Shown one piece after another: positions 7,897 through 17,212 of a stretch of 36,384 nt of DNA. Position numbers and translations under genes: made by a program. The notes below the pieces were generated by a model. That model ran no database searches. It was not told the DNA's origin and worked only from the letters and a program-made list of their open reading frames with translations. This DNA is from Planctomycetales bacterium (GTDB lineage Bacteria; Planctomycetota; Planctomycetia; Pirellulales; Pirellulaceae): positions 1-36,384 of the forward strand of contig JAGQPF010000126.1 in NCBI GenBank assembly GCA_020426845.1. Reading direction: 5' to 3'. Position 1 is the first letter of the stretch; every line of letters starts with the position of its first letter.

Positions 7897-10245
7897 TCAA
7901 TCGATGTAACGGAATTCGTTGGTGATCAACAGGGCTTGGCAGACGACGGACCAAGGGTTGTCCTGGCTGCCGGCATCAGCCACGGCGAGCAACTGCAGGG
8001 CGTCGGCGACTTCATCGGAGGTCGGGTCTCGGAGCAGCACGCGCCGAAACAGGTGACGGGCAATCTCCGACGGGTCGTTGCCGGCGGAGTCGCTCGTTGC
8101 GCGGCTGGCCATGGCTTTCGCTTGCTCGACAACAAACGGGTTGTTGAAGAGGTGCAGGGCCTGCGCGGGGTTGGTCGTGACCGCTCGGCGGCCGAGCACG
8201 GCGACGAAGTCGGGCAGGTCAAACGCGGCCAGCTCGGGGGGAGGCGAGCTGCGGAGGTAGCACAGGTAGACGCTGCGGTGGCGACTGGGTTGGTGCAGGT
8301 TGCCCGCCAGATTCACGAGAATATCGCGATGGCGAACAATCGAGCCGTCTCCCGGCCGCAGGTCGAGTTGTCCGCTCACCTGGAGCATGCTGTCTCGCAA
8401 CGCTTCGGCGTCCAGGCGTCGTCGCGAATGCCACCCCAGCAGCCGGTTTTCCTCGTCCGACGCCGCCCATTCGGGCGCGTCGCTGGAAAGCTGGTAGACG
8501 CGGCTCAAGGCCACGGCGCGAATCAGCCGCTTGACCGACCAGCCTTCTTGGATGAACCGTGCCGCAAGGTGATCGAGCAGCTCGGGGTGCGTCGGCGCCT
8601 CACCGTAGACGCCGAAGTCATCGGGAGTTCGCACGATGCCCTCGCCGAAGAGGTGCAGCCAGATGCGGTTGGCCATCACGCGGGCGGTCAGCGGGTGACG
8701 CGGATCGGTCACCCATTGGGCGAGCTGCAGTCGCCCGCTCTGGCCGGGCTCGATGGCTGCCGTGTCAGGACCGGCGATCGCCGACAGGAATCCGCGCGGC
8801 ACCGGCTCGCCCAGCTTCTGCGCGTCGCCTTTGAGATTGAGCTTGCAGTCGGCGACCTTGTCGCGGTCCCGCACCCCCATGGCCAGCGGCGTGCCAACGG
8901 CCCATTTGGATTTCGGAATCGCCTTCGGCTTGCCCGTATTGGACTCCAGCAGTACGACGGTTTCGATGAAGCCGTCCGGCGGCGGCACTTTGGCGGGTGT
9001 GGTCAGGACGTGCAGGTCGGTCGGCGGGGCCGTGAGCCCCTCGTGGCCCGCCACGCCCCACATCGTTTCGCTGCTGGTGAAGATGCCCGCCAGCGCGTAG
9101 TAGTCCCTGGTCGGGACCGGGTCGAATTTGTGGTCGTGACAGCGGGCGCAGGCGACGCTGATTCCCATCAGGCCCCGACCGACCACATCGATCTGGTCGG
9201 CGACAACGTCCATCGGGAAGTTGTTGTTCATCGCCTTTGCGGGTTTGCTGGCCAAGGCCAGAAATCCGGTCGCCACCAATTGGCGATCGCGTTGCTCTGG
9301 CGAGTCCGCGGGCAGCAGGTCGCCGGCGAGCTGTTCTTGCACGAAGCGGTTGTACGGCACGTCGTCATTCAATGCCGCAATCACATAGTCGCGGTAACGC
9401 CACGCATGGGGAAACGTCGGGTTGCGGCCCAGGCCGTCGTTGCCGTTCGACTCGGCGTACCGCGCCACATCCAGCCAGTGGCGCCCCCACCGCTCGCCGA
9501 ATTGAGGCCGTGCGAGTAGTTCGTCCACCAACTGCTCGGTTGCCCGGCGCCGGTCGACGCGACAGGCAGCCTCGAACGCCTCCACCTCCGAGAGGGTCGG
9601 AGGCAGGCCGATCAGGTCGTAGTACAGCCGGCGCACTAAGACTCGAGGGGCCGCGTCCTCGGCCGGCGCCAGCCCCACGCATTGGAGCTTCGCCAGCACG
9701 AACCGGTCGATTGGATCCAAGGGCCATGGAGAGTCAAACATGGCGGGAATTGGCGGCGCCGTCAGCCGCGCGAGCGACCACAGCGACGAAGGGTTTTCCG
9801 ACGTTTCGGACTCGGACTCGGACTCCGACTCCGACTCAGATGCCTTGCCTTCGCGCGGGTCCGGGGCGCCGCGGCGCACCCAGTCCTCCAAAACGGCGAC
9901 GGCCGCCGGCGGCAGCGGACGGTCGGGCGGCATCTCCAGGCCGTCGTACCGCACCGCTTGAATCAGCAGGCTGTTGTCCGGCTCGCCGGGCACGACCGCC
10001 GGCCCGGACTCTCCCCCTTGGAGTACGCCGTCTTTGGTGTCGAGCAACAGTTTCCCGCCCAACTCCTTGGCACGGGCCGAGTGGCAGGAGAGGCAATGTT
10101 GAGAGAGCAGCGGACGAATGCGGTTCTCAAAGAACGCGCGGTCCGCGGCACCGAGTTTTCCCGCCGGCGACTCCGCGCCGCAACGTGGGACGAAGCCGAC
10201 CGTGGCGGCCGCCGCGCAGATCAATGCGGGAAGGATTCGTGCCAT
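7897..10245 (-). CDS. PSCyt1 / DUF1549 / DUF1553 cytochrome c-like exported protein
   Basis: A 782-aa protein with, in order: a signal peptide (about residues 1-24), a planctomycete-type cytochrome c domain PSCyt1 with the heme-binding CLSCH at 51-55 and the [11 protein letters not shown] segment, a low-complexity Ser-Glu linker (about 135-150), DUF1549 ([46 protein letters not shown]) and DUF1553 ([32 protein letters not shown]). A second C-X2-C-H, ARCHDH near the end of DUF1549, is also visible. The ATG at 10245 starts the signal peptide directly; a GTG at 10305 would add 20 residues. It is followed seven bases later by DUF1501. This composition is specific to Planctomycetota and relatives. 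Function is inferred as periplasmic redox or degradation of complex polymers. Confidence 0.95.
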   Translation of the reverse strand: MARILPALICAAAATVGFVPRCGAESPAGKLGAADRAFFENRIRPLLSQHCLSCHSARAKELGGKLLLDTKDGVLQGGESGPAVVPGEPDNSLLIQAVRYDGLEMPPDRPLPPAAVAVLEDWVRRGAPDPREGKASESESESESESETSENPSSLWSLARLTAPPIPAMFDSPWPLDPIDRFVLAKLQCVGLAPAEDAAPRVLVRRLYYDLIGLPPTLSEVEAFEAACRVDRRRATEQLVDELLARPQFGERWGRHWLDVARYAESNGNDGLGRNPTFPHAWRYRDYVIAALNDDVPYNRFVQEQLAGDLLPADSPEQRDRQLVATGFLALASKPAKAMNNNFPMDVVADQIDVVGRGLMGISVACARCHDHKFDPVPTRDYYALAGIFTSSETMWGVAGHEGLTAPPTDLHVLTTPAKVPPPDGFIETVVLLESNTGKPKAIPKSKWAVGTPLAMGVRDRDKVADCKLNLKGDAQKLGEPVPRGFLSAIAGPDTAAIEPGQSGRLQLAQWVTDPRHPLTARVMANRIWLHLFGEGIVRTPDDFGVYGEAPTHPELLDHLAARFIQEGWSVKRLIRAVALSRVYQLSSDAPEWAASDEENRLLGWHSRRRLDAEALRDSMLQVSGQLDLRPGDGSIVRHRDILVNLAGNLHQPSRHRSVYLCYLRSSPPPELAAFDLPDFVAVLGRRAVTTNPAQALHLFNNPFVVEQAKAMASRATSDSAGNDPSEIARHLFRRVLLRDPTSDEVADALQLLAVADAGSQDNPWSVVCQALLITNEFRYID
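9809..9837. repeat. hexanucleotide microsatellite inside a coding region
   Basis: Five copies of gactcg/gactcc in tandem encode alternating Ser-Glu in the linker between the cytochrome and DUF1549 domains of the exported protein at 7897-10245. The unit is six bases, so slippage keeps the frame and only changes linker length. Confidence 0.85.
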
Positions 10246-10487
10246 GGGGAGATGCAGCGAAAAAGTGCAGCGGAAGGGGAAGTGGTGGGGGAACCGAAAC
10301 ACCACCGCTTGGTTGTGAATCGGTCAGCGGGAGGGGATTGCGGGAGTGGATTTCGGGGAGAGATTGTCAACTCACAGTTTACTGGATCGCTGGTGTGGCT
10401 GCAGCTTCGCCCTGGAAATGCGATGTGCGTGCCTTGCCGGCTGCTAAAATGGGTAACCCGTTGGGTGTGCTCGGGGAATGGAACGCC

Positions 10488-11978
10488 ATGTTCGACAACT
10501 CTTCAATTCGCCACCAGTCCAATCCGATTATCGGACGTGTTCCGCAGGTGATCGGGCTGTTTGGGGGTGTTTTCATTTGCCTCACGTCGGCCTGCGGGCT
10601 GTTTGCCCAGGAAGGCCAGGAAGGGCAGGGCGGTCCAGCCCCCGCCACCGGTCCGCCAACTGTCGAGCAGACTCGCCAGTTGGCGTTTCCATCCGCCGAG
10701 GGTTACGGACGATTTGCCCGTGGCGGGCGCGGCGGGCAGGTGATCCACGTAACGCATCTGCGGGACGCCGGACCGGGCAGCTTTCGAGCGGCGATTGAAG
10801 CAGAGGGCCCGCGCACGGTGGTGTTCGACGTCGGCGGGCTGATCACGCTCGAAACGCGAGTGGTGGTTCGCAATCCCTGGCTGACTGTGGCGGGGCAGAC
10901 CGCGCCGGGCAAGGGGATCTGCCTCCGCAAGCAAAACTTCGGCGTCTACGGCACGCACGATGTGATCATCCGCTTTCTGCGCGTGCGGCCGGGCGACATC
11001 TCCGGCGAGACGCTCGACGGCATGGGGTTGGCCTATAGCAACGATTCGATCATCGACCACTGCTCGATCAGTTGGACCATTGACGAGGCCTTCAGCTCTC
11101 GCGGCGGCAAGAACATTACGCTCCAGCGCACGCTGATCTCCGAAGCGCTCAACTCGGCCGGACACCGCAAGTACCCTCCCGGCGCCGAGCATGGGTATGC
11201 GGCGAGCATCGGCGGGCAGGTAGGCAGCTTTCACCACAATCTGCTGGCCCATTGTGCCGGGCGAAACTGGAGCTTGGCGGGCGGGCTCGATCGACAGAAG
11301 CGGCATACGGGCTGGCTCGACCTGCGCAACAACGTCGTCTTCAACTGGAAGAACCGCACGACCGATGGCGGCGCGGCTCGGGTGCAGTTTGTCAACAACT
11401 ACTACCGCCCAGGGCCGGCAACTCGCTGGCTGCACATGATTCGTCCCGAACTCGAATGGGTGCACCTGTATGGCCCTCAGGAGTATTACATCGCCGGCAA
11501 CGTGCTCGAGGGGCATGTGGCGGCCGATGAGCCTTTGGGAGGCTTCAAGGCGTGGCCGGACACGCCCGTGGAGCAGTACGTGCGCCCGCGACCGTTCTTC
11601 GAGCCGCAGGTGCGGACGCAGTCGGCGGCCGAGGCATACCGCGACGTGCTCGGCGACGTTGGCTGCTCCGTTCCGCAGCTCGACGATCACGACCGTCGCG
11701 TCATTGAGGAGGTGCGCTCGGGAGAATGCCGGTTCAAAGGCAGCAAGACCGGGCTTTCCGGCTTGCCCGACTCGCAGCGGGATGTTGGCGGGTGGGAGCC
11801 TTATCCCGAGACGCGAAGACCCGACGACTGGGATGTCGATCGCGACGGCATGCCGGATGAATGGGAGACTGCGCGGGGATTGGATCCGCGCCGGAACGAT
11901 TCGAATGAGGATCGCAACGGCGACGGCTACACGAATCTCGAGGAGTACCTCGGCTGGCTCGTCGGCGATTTTGAGTGA
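10488..11978 (+). CDS. secreted pectate lyase-like parallel beta-helix protein
   Basis: A 496-aa protein with an N-terminal export signal (hydrophobic core about residues 18-36, possible cleavage after LFA) and a short Gln/Gly/Pro spacer. The main domain starts at AFPSAEGYGRFARGGRGGQV, typical of planctomycetal pectate lyase annotations, and continues with HVTHLRDAGPGSFRAAI, GGLITL, TVAGQTAPGKGI, DVIIRFLRVRPGD and IIDHCSISWTIDEAFS. It should act outside the cytoplasm on acidic polysaccharide. The C-terminus carries DVDRDGMPDEWE and DSNEDRNGDGYTNLEEYL, aspartate-rich loops like dockerin or thrombospondin type-3 calcium sites. A long frame extends upstream to 9237 but overlaps the PSCyt1 gene antisense and is not real. 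I take the ATG at 10488 (GGAA eight bases upstream); ATG 10449 is possible. It is divergent from the PSCyt1 gene across a 242-bp gap. Confidence 0.88.
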   Translation: MFDNSSIRHQSNPIIGRVPQVIGLFGGVFICLTSACGLFAQEGQEGQGGPAPATGPPTVEQTRQLAFPSAEGYGRFARGGRGGQVIHVTHLRDAGPGSFRAAIEAEGPRTVVFDVGGLITLETRVVVRNPWLTVAGQTAPGKGICLRKQNFGVYGTHDVIIRFLRVRPGDISGETLDGMGLAYSNDSIIDHCSISWTIDEAFSSRGGKNITLQRTLISEALNSAGHRKYPPGAEHGYAASIGGQVGSFHHNLLAHCAGRNWSLAGGLDRQKRHTGWLDLRNNVVFNWKNRTTDGGAARVQFVNNYYRPGPATRWLHMIRPELEWVHLYGPQEYYIAGNVLEGHVAADEPLGGFKAWPDTPVEQYVRPRPFFEPQVRTQSAAEAYRDVLGDVGCSVPQLDDHDRRVIEEVRSGECRFKGSKTGLSGLPDSQRDVGGWEPYPETRRPDDWDVDRDGMPDEWETARGLDPRRNDSNEDRNGDGYTNLEEYLGWLVGDFE

Positions 11979-11994
11979 CGTATTTGTGTCACTC
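11973..11994 (+). terminator. hairpin at the pectate lyase stop codon
   Basis: GAGTGAC (11973-11979) and GTCACTC (11988-11994) form a perfect 7-bp stem with an 8-base loop. The stem includes the TGA stop of the pectate-lyase-like gene. No T-run follows, so terminator function is uncertain; it could simply stabilise the 3' end. Confidence 0.35.
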
Positions 11995-12072
11995 TGAATG
12001 GGGCGTGACCGTGCCTGTCGCGCGGGGCAAGGCGTGGTCGGGCAAGATGCCCGTGTTACGTGAGAAGGGAGG

Positions 12073-12472
<400 letters not shown>

Positions 12473-12530
12473 CGAGGACACATTCTATCCACGCTGGTTC
12501 GTTTCGGCTGGAGGCAATCGAAAAACTTAT

Positions 12531-12656
12531 CGTGGTGCAGGCTGCCAGCCTGTACAAAGTTGTCGTGGTGCAGGCTGCCAGCCTGCAAGAAATGGTCGTA
12601 GTGGAGGCTGCCAGCCTGCAAAAAATTGTCGTAGTGCAGGCTGCCAGCCTGCAACC
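12531..12656. repeat. four 33-bp palindromic tandem repeats
   Basis: Copies begin at 12531, 12564, 12597 and 12630 (exact 33-base spacing). Each contains the palindrome GCAGGCTGCCAGCCTGC or a one-base variant, preceded by cgtggt or cgtagt and followed by an A-rich spacer. Each copy could form a small hairpin. They lie about 60 bp upstream of the 5' end of rnpB. The 313-bp gap (12473-12785) holds no gene that I can support. Confidence 0.93.
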
Positions 12657-12785
12657 TGCGCCCAAAAAAAGACAACCACAAGCTACAAACGGCGCGGCCT
12701 TTGCGCGGCCTGAAAGCCCCAATTGCATGTGCAAGAAGATGTCGTGCCGATTGCCGGATCAGGTGTTTTGCAACGGCCTTTTCAT

Positions 12786-13340
12786 TTAGACGATCACGGT
12801 CGTCAACGCTTGAAACTCCGTCGCATCGCGCACCAGATCAAAGTCCGATTCGGCGGGAATCAGATCGCGCATGGCGCTGTCCAACTCCAGTGCTCGCCCG
12901 AGGTAGACAACCGTCTGAGCGACGTTGCCTGTCAACGCCCAATAGCAGGCGAGGTTATAGAACAGGATGGCCTCGGTGGGGTCGACGAGTATCCCTTCTT
13001 CCATCGCGCGAATGGCCAGATCCAATCGCCCACAACGTTTCTGACACCAGGCGAGCGCCAGGAAGATGTGGATGTTCTCCTCGTCAATCTTGGCCGCGGT
13101 CTCGAAGCAGGCAATCGCTTCTTCGAATCGCTCGGAGATCTTCAGCGCATGACCGCGGAGCATGACAGCGTGCACACGTTGGGCCATCTTGTCGCTTAAC
13201 AAATCCAATGCATGCAAGCATCGTCCCGCCAGTTGGATTCGCATCGGCAACGGCAACTCACCGCCCACATCCGAGAGGGCAAGATCGAGATACCCTTCGG
13301 CTTCTCGAAGCAACTGTCGGTCCCGTTGGTGCGACCCCAT
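12786..13340 (-). CDS. TPR repeat protein
   Basis: A 184-aa protein with no signal peptide, predicted cytoplasmic. The middle contains at least two or three tetratricopeptide repeats: ISERFEEAIACFETAAKIDE, CGRLDLAIRAMEEGILVDPT, and TGNVAQTVVYLGRALELDSA, with the A-x3-Y/F-x3-G pattern and acidic turns. TPRs are protein interaction scaffolds, so a partner-binding role is likely but no partner is evident. The ATG at 13340 is the first codon and is accepted for lack of a better one. The C-terminus (ESDFDLVRDATEFQALTTVI) resembles the end of many small TPR proteins in which the last motif mentions a 'D-F-x-x-L/V-R-x-D-x-x-F' pattern. It is isolated from neighbours by gaps of more than 300 bp on both sides. 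Confidence 0.85.
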   Translation of the reverse strand: MGSHQRDRQLLREAEGYLDLALSDVGGELPLPMRIQLAGRCLHALDLLSDKMAQRVHAVMLRGHALKISERFEEAIACFETAAKIDEENIHIFLALAWCQKRCGRLDLAIRAMEEGILVDPTEAILFYNLACYWALTGNVAQTVVYLGRALELDSAMRDLIPAESDFDLVRDATEFQALTTVIV

Positions 13341-13906
13341 GATGGACTCCCTCGGTCAGACCCCTTCCCTAAGGTGGCTGTCGTGGCTGTCAGATGGCCG
13401 TTGAAAAACAGGCTGTGAGATGGCGTACTTGCGATGTCAGGTATCGGCATCCACACGCTCTTATTTCATTCTACTCACCGGACAGGATCGTTTAACCCCG
13501 GAGACCGCGGAACTGACTCGGGAATCCCGATTGGCCAGGGATTGGCGCGACACGGCAAGCCGGGACGATCTGGCAATTGGTGACAAGTGACCGGGATTTC
13601 CCTCGCGATCCGGCAGTCGCAGTCCGTCATTCGATTAGCAAACCCAAACCGTAAGCGAGGGATCTGCCGAAACGCCGTTTCGATTGCCGGCTCCGGCGAG
13701 TTCCAGCGGACTCCTAGAACGGCGAGTGCGTGTGGCGTCAGCACAACCAATGTGGCGATTCGGCAGCGATGATGCGGCGACACATCATCGAGCGAATTTG
13801 GGTTCGTTGTTCATAAGTTGTTGTCGTTTAACGAGTTGCTGTCTTGTTGCGGCTGGGTTTTCGGGCTGTGGTCAGGTTGGTTCGCAACTTGCAAAAGCAC
13901 TCGAAC
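13341..13906. other. 566-bp gap without a supported gene
   Basis: Several short open frames exist on both strands, but none has a ribosome binding site or a recognisable signature. The segment around 13630-13665 (agcaaacccaaaccgtaagc) looks like a degenerate copy of a dispersed intergenic repeat, but only one copy is in the window. It should include the promoters of the divergent TPR gene and the small membrane protein gene. Confidence 0.45.
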
Positions 13907-14353
13907 ATGAAAACTTGCCACATCGCTGCCGCCGTTGTCGCTTCCGTCTTGGTCCTTCGATGGTTTGAGGCGGTGACCTGGTGGGCACAGGGGCACGATC
14001 CCCAGTTGTTGCTGGTGGCGGCCGACGAAGCCTCAGGATCGCCAGCCAAATTCGTCGACCGGGACGGCCTCTTTGCCGCGACGGGGGCGCGTTTCCGAGT
14101 TGCGGAGCTGACCAAGGAGTCGCGGCCCAACTTCTGGCGTCGCACCAAATATGGCTGGGAATGGATCGAGCCGCGGGAGACGCCCCAACCATTTCGACTC
14201 CACCCGCTCACACTGGCCGCCTTCCAGGCGTTGGTGTCGGTGGCGGCCCTGTTGGCCCTGTCGAATCGTTCAAATCGTTCGGCGAATCTCTCATCGGCCT
14301 GCAAGCTCCCCAGCCATCCCTCGCAGTCGCATGACCACGATTTGCGGGGCTGA
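13907..14353 (+). CDS. small membrane protein, function unknown
   Basis: A 148-aa reading frame from ATG 13907. It has two hydrophobic segments, one at the N-terminus (HIAAAVVASVLVLRWF) and one about residue 103 (LTLAAFQALVSVAALLALS), with a polar, aromatic-rich region between them (RRTKYGWEWIEPRE). I do not recognise a family. A longer frame from 13844 exists but lacks a better start. The large antisense frame over the same stretch has no signature. It is followed by a 266-bp gap before the DUF4178 operon, so it is probably an independent unit. Gene status is moderately supported by the TM pattern only. Confidence 0.5.
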   Translation: MKTCHIAAAVVASVLVLRWFEAVTWWAQGHDPQLLLVAADEASGSPAKFVDRDGLFAATGARFRVAELTKESRPNFWRRTKYGWEWIEPRETPQPFRLHPLTLAAFQALVSVAALLALSNRSNRSANLSSACKLPSHPSQSHDHDLRG

Positions 14354-14619
14354 CAGGTTGCAGGCATCTCGGGACGACGGCCGGAGGCAGGCTCTTTCGC
14401 CGGTTGGCCACCTCGCTCGCGTCGTTTGTCTGGTCGTGTTGGTTTGCGTCCGGAGTTGGGGTAAACTCTGCACTCCCAACTCCGGTGGCGTGCGCCTTTT
14501 TGGTTTCGCGCCCCAATCATCCCCCGCTTGTGACGAATGGACGAGGCAACGCACCAGCCCGGCACACCGTTCGCTTGGGCTCTTGTCTTGGCGAACCCGC
14601 TGCCGCCTGAGGAGAGCAA

Positions 14620-16653
14620 GTGAGTTTTCAAGGTCAATGTCCCACCTGTGGCGCCCCGATTGAATTCGGGTTTGACACTTCGCTCGTCACCATTTGCGAC
14701 AGCTGCCACACCATCGCGGGGCGCGGCGACGGCAAGCTCGAGAGCTACGGTCAAGTCGCGGATCTTGTGCAGACGGATTCTCCGCTGCGAGTCGGGTTGT
14801 CCGGCAAGGTGAAGGACGTCCCGTTCGTGGTCACCGGGCGGGCTCAATTGAAACACGCCGCCGGCGGTGTCTGGGACGAGTGGTATGTGGCGTTCCGAGA
14901 TGGCCAGCGCTGGGGGTGGCTCGCCGAGGCCCAAGGTCGCTACTACCTGACGTTCCCCAAAGAGTTGCCGTCGTCCTTCGAGTTCGATTTCGACGGCGCG
15001 TTGCTGGAGTCCGAGATCTCGATCCCTCAGGTCGGCAAACTGAAGGTCGTCGAGATCGGCCAGTCAACTGCCATCTCGGCCGAAGGCGAGATTCCCTACG
15101 AGTTCCATCCTGGTGAGACCGTCACCTATGCGGACCTGCAAGGGGAAAAGGGGCGATTCGCCACGATCGACAACAGCGAGAGCCCGCCGGCCTTCTATCT
15201 CGGCGGCGAGTTTTCGCTCGAAAAACTCGGGATCAGCCCGCAGGCGGCAAGCCGCGAGCAAGACGAACGCGAAGTTAGCTCCGTTGGCATTAGCTGCCCG
15301 AATTGCGGCGGCGCGTTGGAGCAACGTTGCCCGGAGTCGTTGCGGATTGTTTGCCCCTATTGCGACTCCATGCTCGACGTCTCCGAGGGCCAGGGCAGCC
15401 TGAAATTCCTCGAGAAGCTCGGCAAACAGAAAATCAAACCCGTCATTCCGCTCGGCACGGTCGGCGAGCTGCGGGGGCGCAAGTACACCGTGATCGGATT
15501 CATGCGCCGCAAGGTGACGGTCAATGGCGTCGACTATCCCTGGCAGGAGTACCTGCTGTACACGCCGCGGCAGGACTTCCACTGGCTGATCCACAGCGAG
15601 TCGCACTGGTCGTTGGGCAAGCCGATGTCGGCCGGACACGTCAAAGTGGGCGGCGGCACGGCCGATTGCGAAGGCAGAACCTACAAAGTTTTCTCGCACT
15701 CGCTGCCGCATGTGACCCATGTGCTGGGCGAGTTCTACTGGGAGGTCCGCAAAGGCGAGCGGACGATGTCGGACGACTATGTGTCGCCGCCGTACATGTT
15801 GTCTCGCGAGGAGTCGAGCACCAACTACAGCGGAATCACCGAGGCGCAGCAGAAAGAACGCGAGCAGGTGCCGATCTACGATCCGCGCACGGCCATGTTG
15901 GAGCAAGCTGCCGCTCCGGAGCCGCCCCCGGTCAGGCCGAAGCCGGCGGCGCGGGAAGTGAACTACACGGTCTCCGAGTACCTTCAACCGTCGGAGGTGG
16001 AGGCGGCATTCGGTGTGAAGGGGCTGCGCCGACCGACCGGTGTCGCGCCGAACCAGCCGTATCCGCACAAGGGCATTTATCCGCTGGCGTTCATCTTCTT
16101 TCTGGTTGCGTTCCTGCTGGCGACCTTGTTCTTCATGACGGGCAGCCGCAAGGTGGTTTACACGCGCAACCTGCGGCTCGCCCCCGAGGAATTGTCGCCG
16201 TCGGGCAGCTTGGTGTTGTTCCCCGAGGAGCAGATCGAAATCCGCGGCGGGCGCAACATTCAAGTCACGCTCGAGTCTCCCGTCGACAACTCGTGGGTCT
16301 ATGTGGCGGGCGACTTTTTTGAGGAGAGCGCGGGCACGACCTACCCATTCGACGCGGAAGTCGCCTATTATCATGGCTACTCGGGCGGCGAATCCTGGTC
16401 GGAAGGCGGGCGCCGAAAGCGCCGTTACGTGTCCTCCCTGCCCAGCGGAAAGTACTCAATGCGACTGGAGTTCCAGTGGGATCGTGCCAAGCAACCCAGC
16501 ACCAGCGCGACGCTCACCATCCGACAAGGGGTGCCCCGAATCCTGAACCTGTTTTTGACCCTGCTTGCACTGGCCGTGATTCCCGGCATCATTGGAATCC
16601 ACCATGGCACGTTTGAAAGTCGCCGCTGGGCGGAAAGCGATTTTTCGGACTAA
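14620..16653 (+). CDS. DUF4178 membrane protein with two zinc ribbons
   Basis: A 677-aa protein with two similar halves. Each begins with a zinc ribbon (CPTCGAPIEF...CDSCH at residues 7-30; CPNCGGALEQ...CPYCD at about 226-250) and continues with a DUF4178-type beta domain (for example LRVGLSGKVKDVPFVVTGRA with WDEWYVAF, and LRGRKYTVIGFMRRKVTVNG with WQEYLLY). Two TM segments follow (about 488-508 and 647-667) with a long beta-rich loop between. The GTG start at 14620 is set by GAGGAG five bases upstream. It leads a seven-gene block with DUF350 and polyamine genes. The known association of DUF4178 with DUF350, spermidine synthase-like and AdoMet decarboxylase genes agrees with a role in a membrane-linked polyamine modification system. 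Precise activity is unknown. Confidence 0.9.
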   Translation: MSFQGQCPTCGAPIEFGFDTSLVTICDSCHTIAGRGDGKLESYGQVADLVQTDSPLRVGLSGKVKDVPFVVTGRAQLKHAAGGVWDEWYVAFRDGQRWGWLAEAQGRYYLTFPKELPSSFEFDFDGALLESEISIPQVGKLKVVEIGQSTAISAEGEIPYEFHPGETVTYADLQGEKGRFATIDNSESPPAFYLGGEFSLEKLGISPQAASREQDEREVSSVGISCPNCGGALEQRCPESLRIVCPYCDSMLDVSEGQGSLKFLEKLGKQKIKPVIPLGTVGELRGRKYTVIGFMRRKVTVNGVDYPWQEYLLYTPRQDFHWLIHSESHWSLGKPMSAGHVKVGGGTADCEGRTYKVFSHSLPHVTHVLGEFYWEVRKGERTMSDDYVSPPYMLSREESSTNYSGITEAQQKEREQVPIYDPRTAMLEQAAAPEPPPVRPKPAAREVNYTVSEYLQPSEVEAAFGVKGLRRPTGVAPNQPYPHKGIYPLAFIFFLVAFLLATLFFMTGSRKVVYTRNLRLAPEELSPSGSLVLFPEEQIEIRGGRNIQVTLESPVDNSWVYVAGDFFEESAGTTYPFDAEVAYYHGYSGGESWSEGGRRKRRYVSSLPSGKYSMRLEFQWDRAKQPSTSATLTIRQGVPRILNLFLTLLALAVIPGIIGIHHGTFESRRWAESDFSD

Positions 16654-16782
16654 ACACCAAGCCGCCTCAACGGCAAGCCAACTAGAACCGCCCTCCGCCC
16701 TCCGCCCTCCGCGCGTCGATCGCGGCACAAGACAACCAACGCTCACCCCATTCAGAACGTTTCGATCCGAGCGAGCCAGCCG

Positions 16783-16968
16783 ATGTTGAAGAACTTCTAC
16801 CTTGTCACGGGGGTCCTCGTCCTCTCCATCTACGCCGCCTCGGGGCTGTTTGGCTGGGAGCTGCGGGGCAATGGCCGTCGCACCTTCGACAAGAATCAGC
16901 TCCGCAGCTCGCCAGGCGGCATTCGCGGGTATCACTTCTGGAGTCACCACCACCAGGGAGGCAAATAG
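16783..16968 (+). CDS. 61-aa membrane peptide ending in GGK
   Basis: A very small protein with one TM helix (FYLVTGVLVLSIYAASGLFG, residues 5-24) followed by a polar tail rich in glycine, arginine and histidine (LRSSPGGIRGYHFWSHHHQG then GK). Its stop TAG directly abuts the ATG of DUF350, so the two are translationally coupled. The tail with SPGG, aromatic and histidine residues and a terminal Gly-Gly-Lys is not random-looking. I do not know a named family. In this context it could be a small subunit of the membrane complex or the peptide that the operon's enzymes modify; both are inference. The 129-bp gap before it includes three CCGCCCT repeats (16688-16711). Confidence 0.75.
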   Translation: MLKNFYLVTGVLVLSIYAASGLFGWELRGNGRRTFDKNQLRSSPGGIRGYHFWSHHHQGGK

Positions 16969-17208
16969 ATGCTGCTAGGTATTTTCCAAAACCCGATGGA
17001 AGAGCTGGTGAAGCCGTTGGTGACTTCGCTGGTGTTCACCGGCATCGGAGTGTTGTTGTTTGCGATTTGCATCCTCCTGGTGGTGCGAGTGTGCCCGTTC
17101 TCGGTTCGCAAGGAGATCGAGGATGACCAGAACATTTCGCTGGGCATTATCATTGGATCGTTGATCTTGGGCATCGCGATTATCCTGGCGGCCTCGATCC
17201 ACGGTTGA
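16969..17208 (+). CDS. DUF350 family membrane protein
   Basis: A 79-aa protein with two TM helices (about residues 19-41, SLVFTGIGVLLFAICILLVV, and 57-76, SLGIIIGSLILGIAIILAAS), separated by a short charged loop with EIEDDQNIS. That size and the 'ED-x-N-ISLGIIIG' loop match a single DUF350 unit, the family of E. coli YjfL, which usually has two or more units in one chain. It starts one base after the stop of the 61-aa peptide and ends four bases before the SpeE-like gene, so the three are an operon. DUF350 proteins are known from comparative genomics to sit with ATP-grasp and polyamine enzymes; their biochemical function is unknown. Confidence 0.9.
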   Translation: MLLGIFQNPMEELVKPLVTSLVFTGIGVLLFAICILLVVRVCPFSVRKEIEDDQNISLGIIIGSLILGIAIILAASIHG

Positions 17209-17212
17209 CGCG

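Noticed and set aside
7675..9519. 614-residue plus-strand frame
   Set aside because: Antisense to DUF1501 and PSCyt1 genes; His/Arg/Gln-rich composition typical of shadow frames.
9237..10487. Long N-terminal extension of the pectate-lyase frame
   Set aside because: It lies antisense to the well-supported PSCyt1 gene, has Arg/Pro/Gly-rich composition and no domain, and a signal peptide begins at 10488.
12531..12656. CRISPR array
   Set aside because: The 33-base period leaves only a few spacer bases, spacers are near-identical and no cas gene is present.
13475..13783. 102-residue minus-strand frame in the gap after the TPR gene
   Set aside because: No start signal, no hydrophobic or conserved pattern, and part of it may be a dispersed repeat.
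13828..14934. 368-residue minus-strand frame over 13828-14934
   Set aside because: Crosses the start of the DUF4178 gene, whose GTG has a strong ribosome binding site, and shows no recognisable domain.
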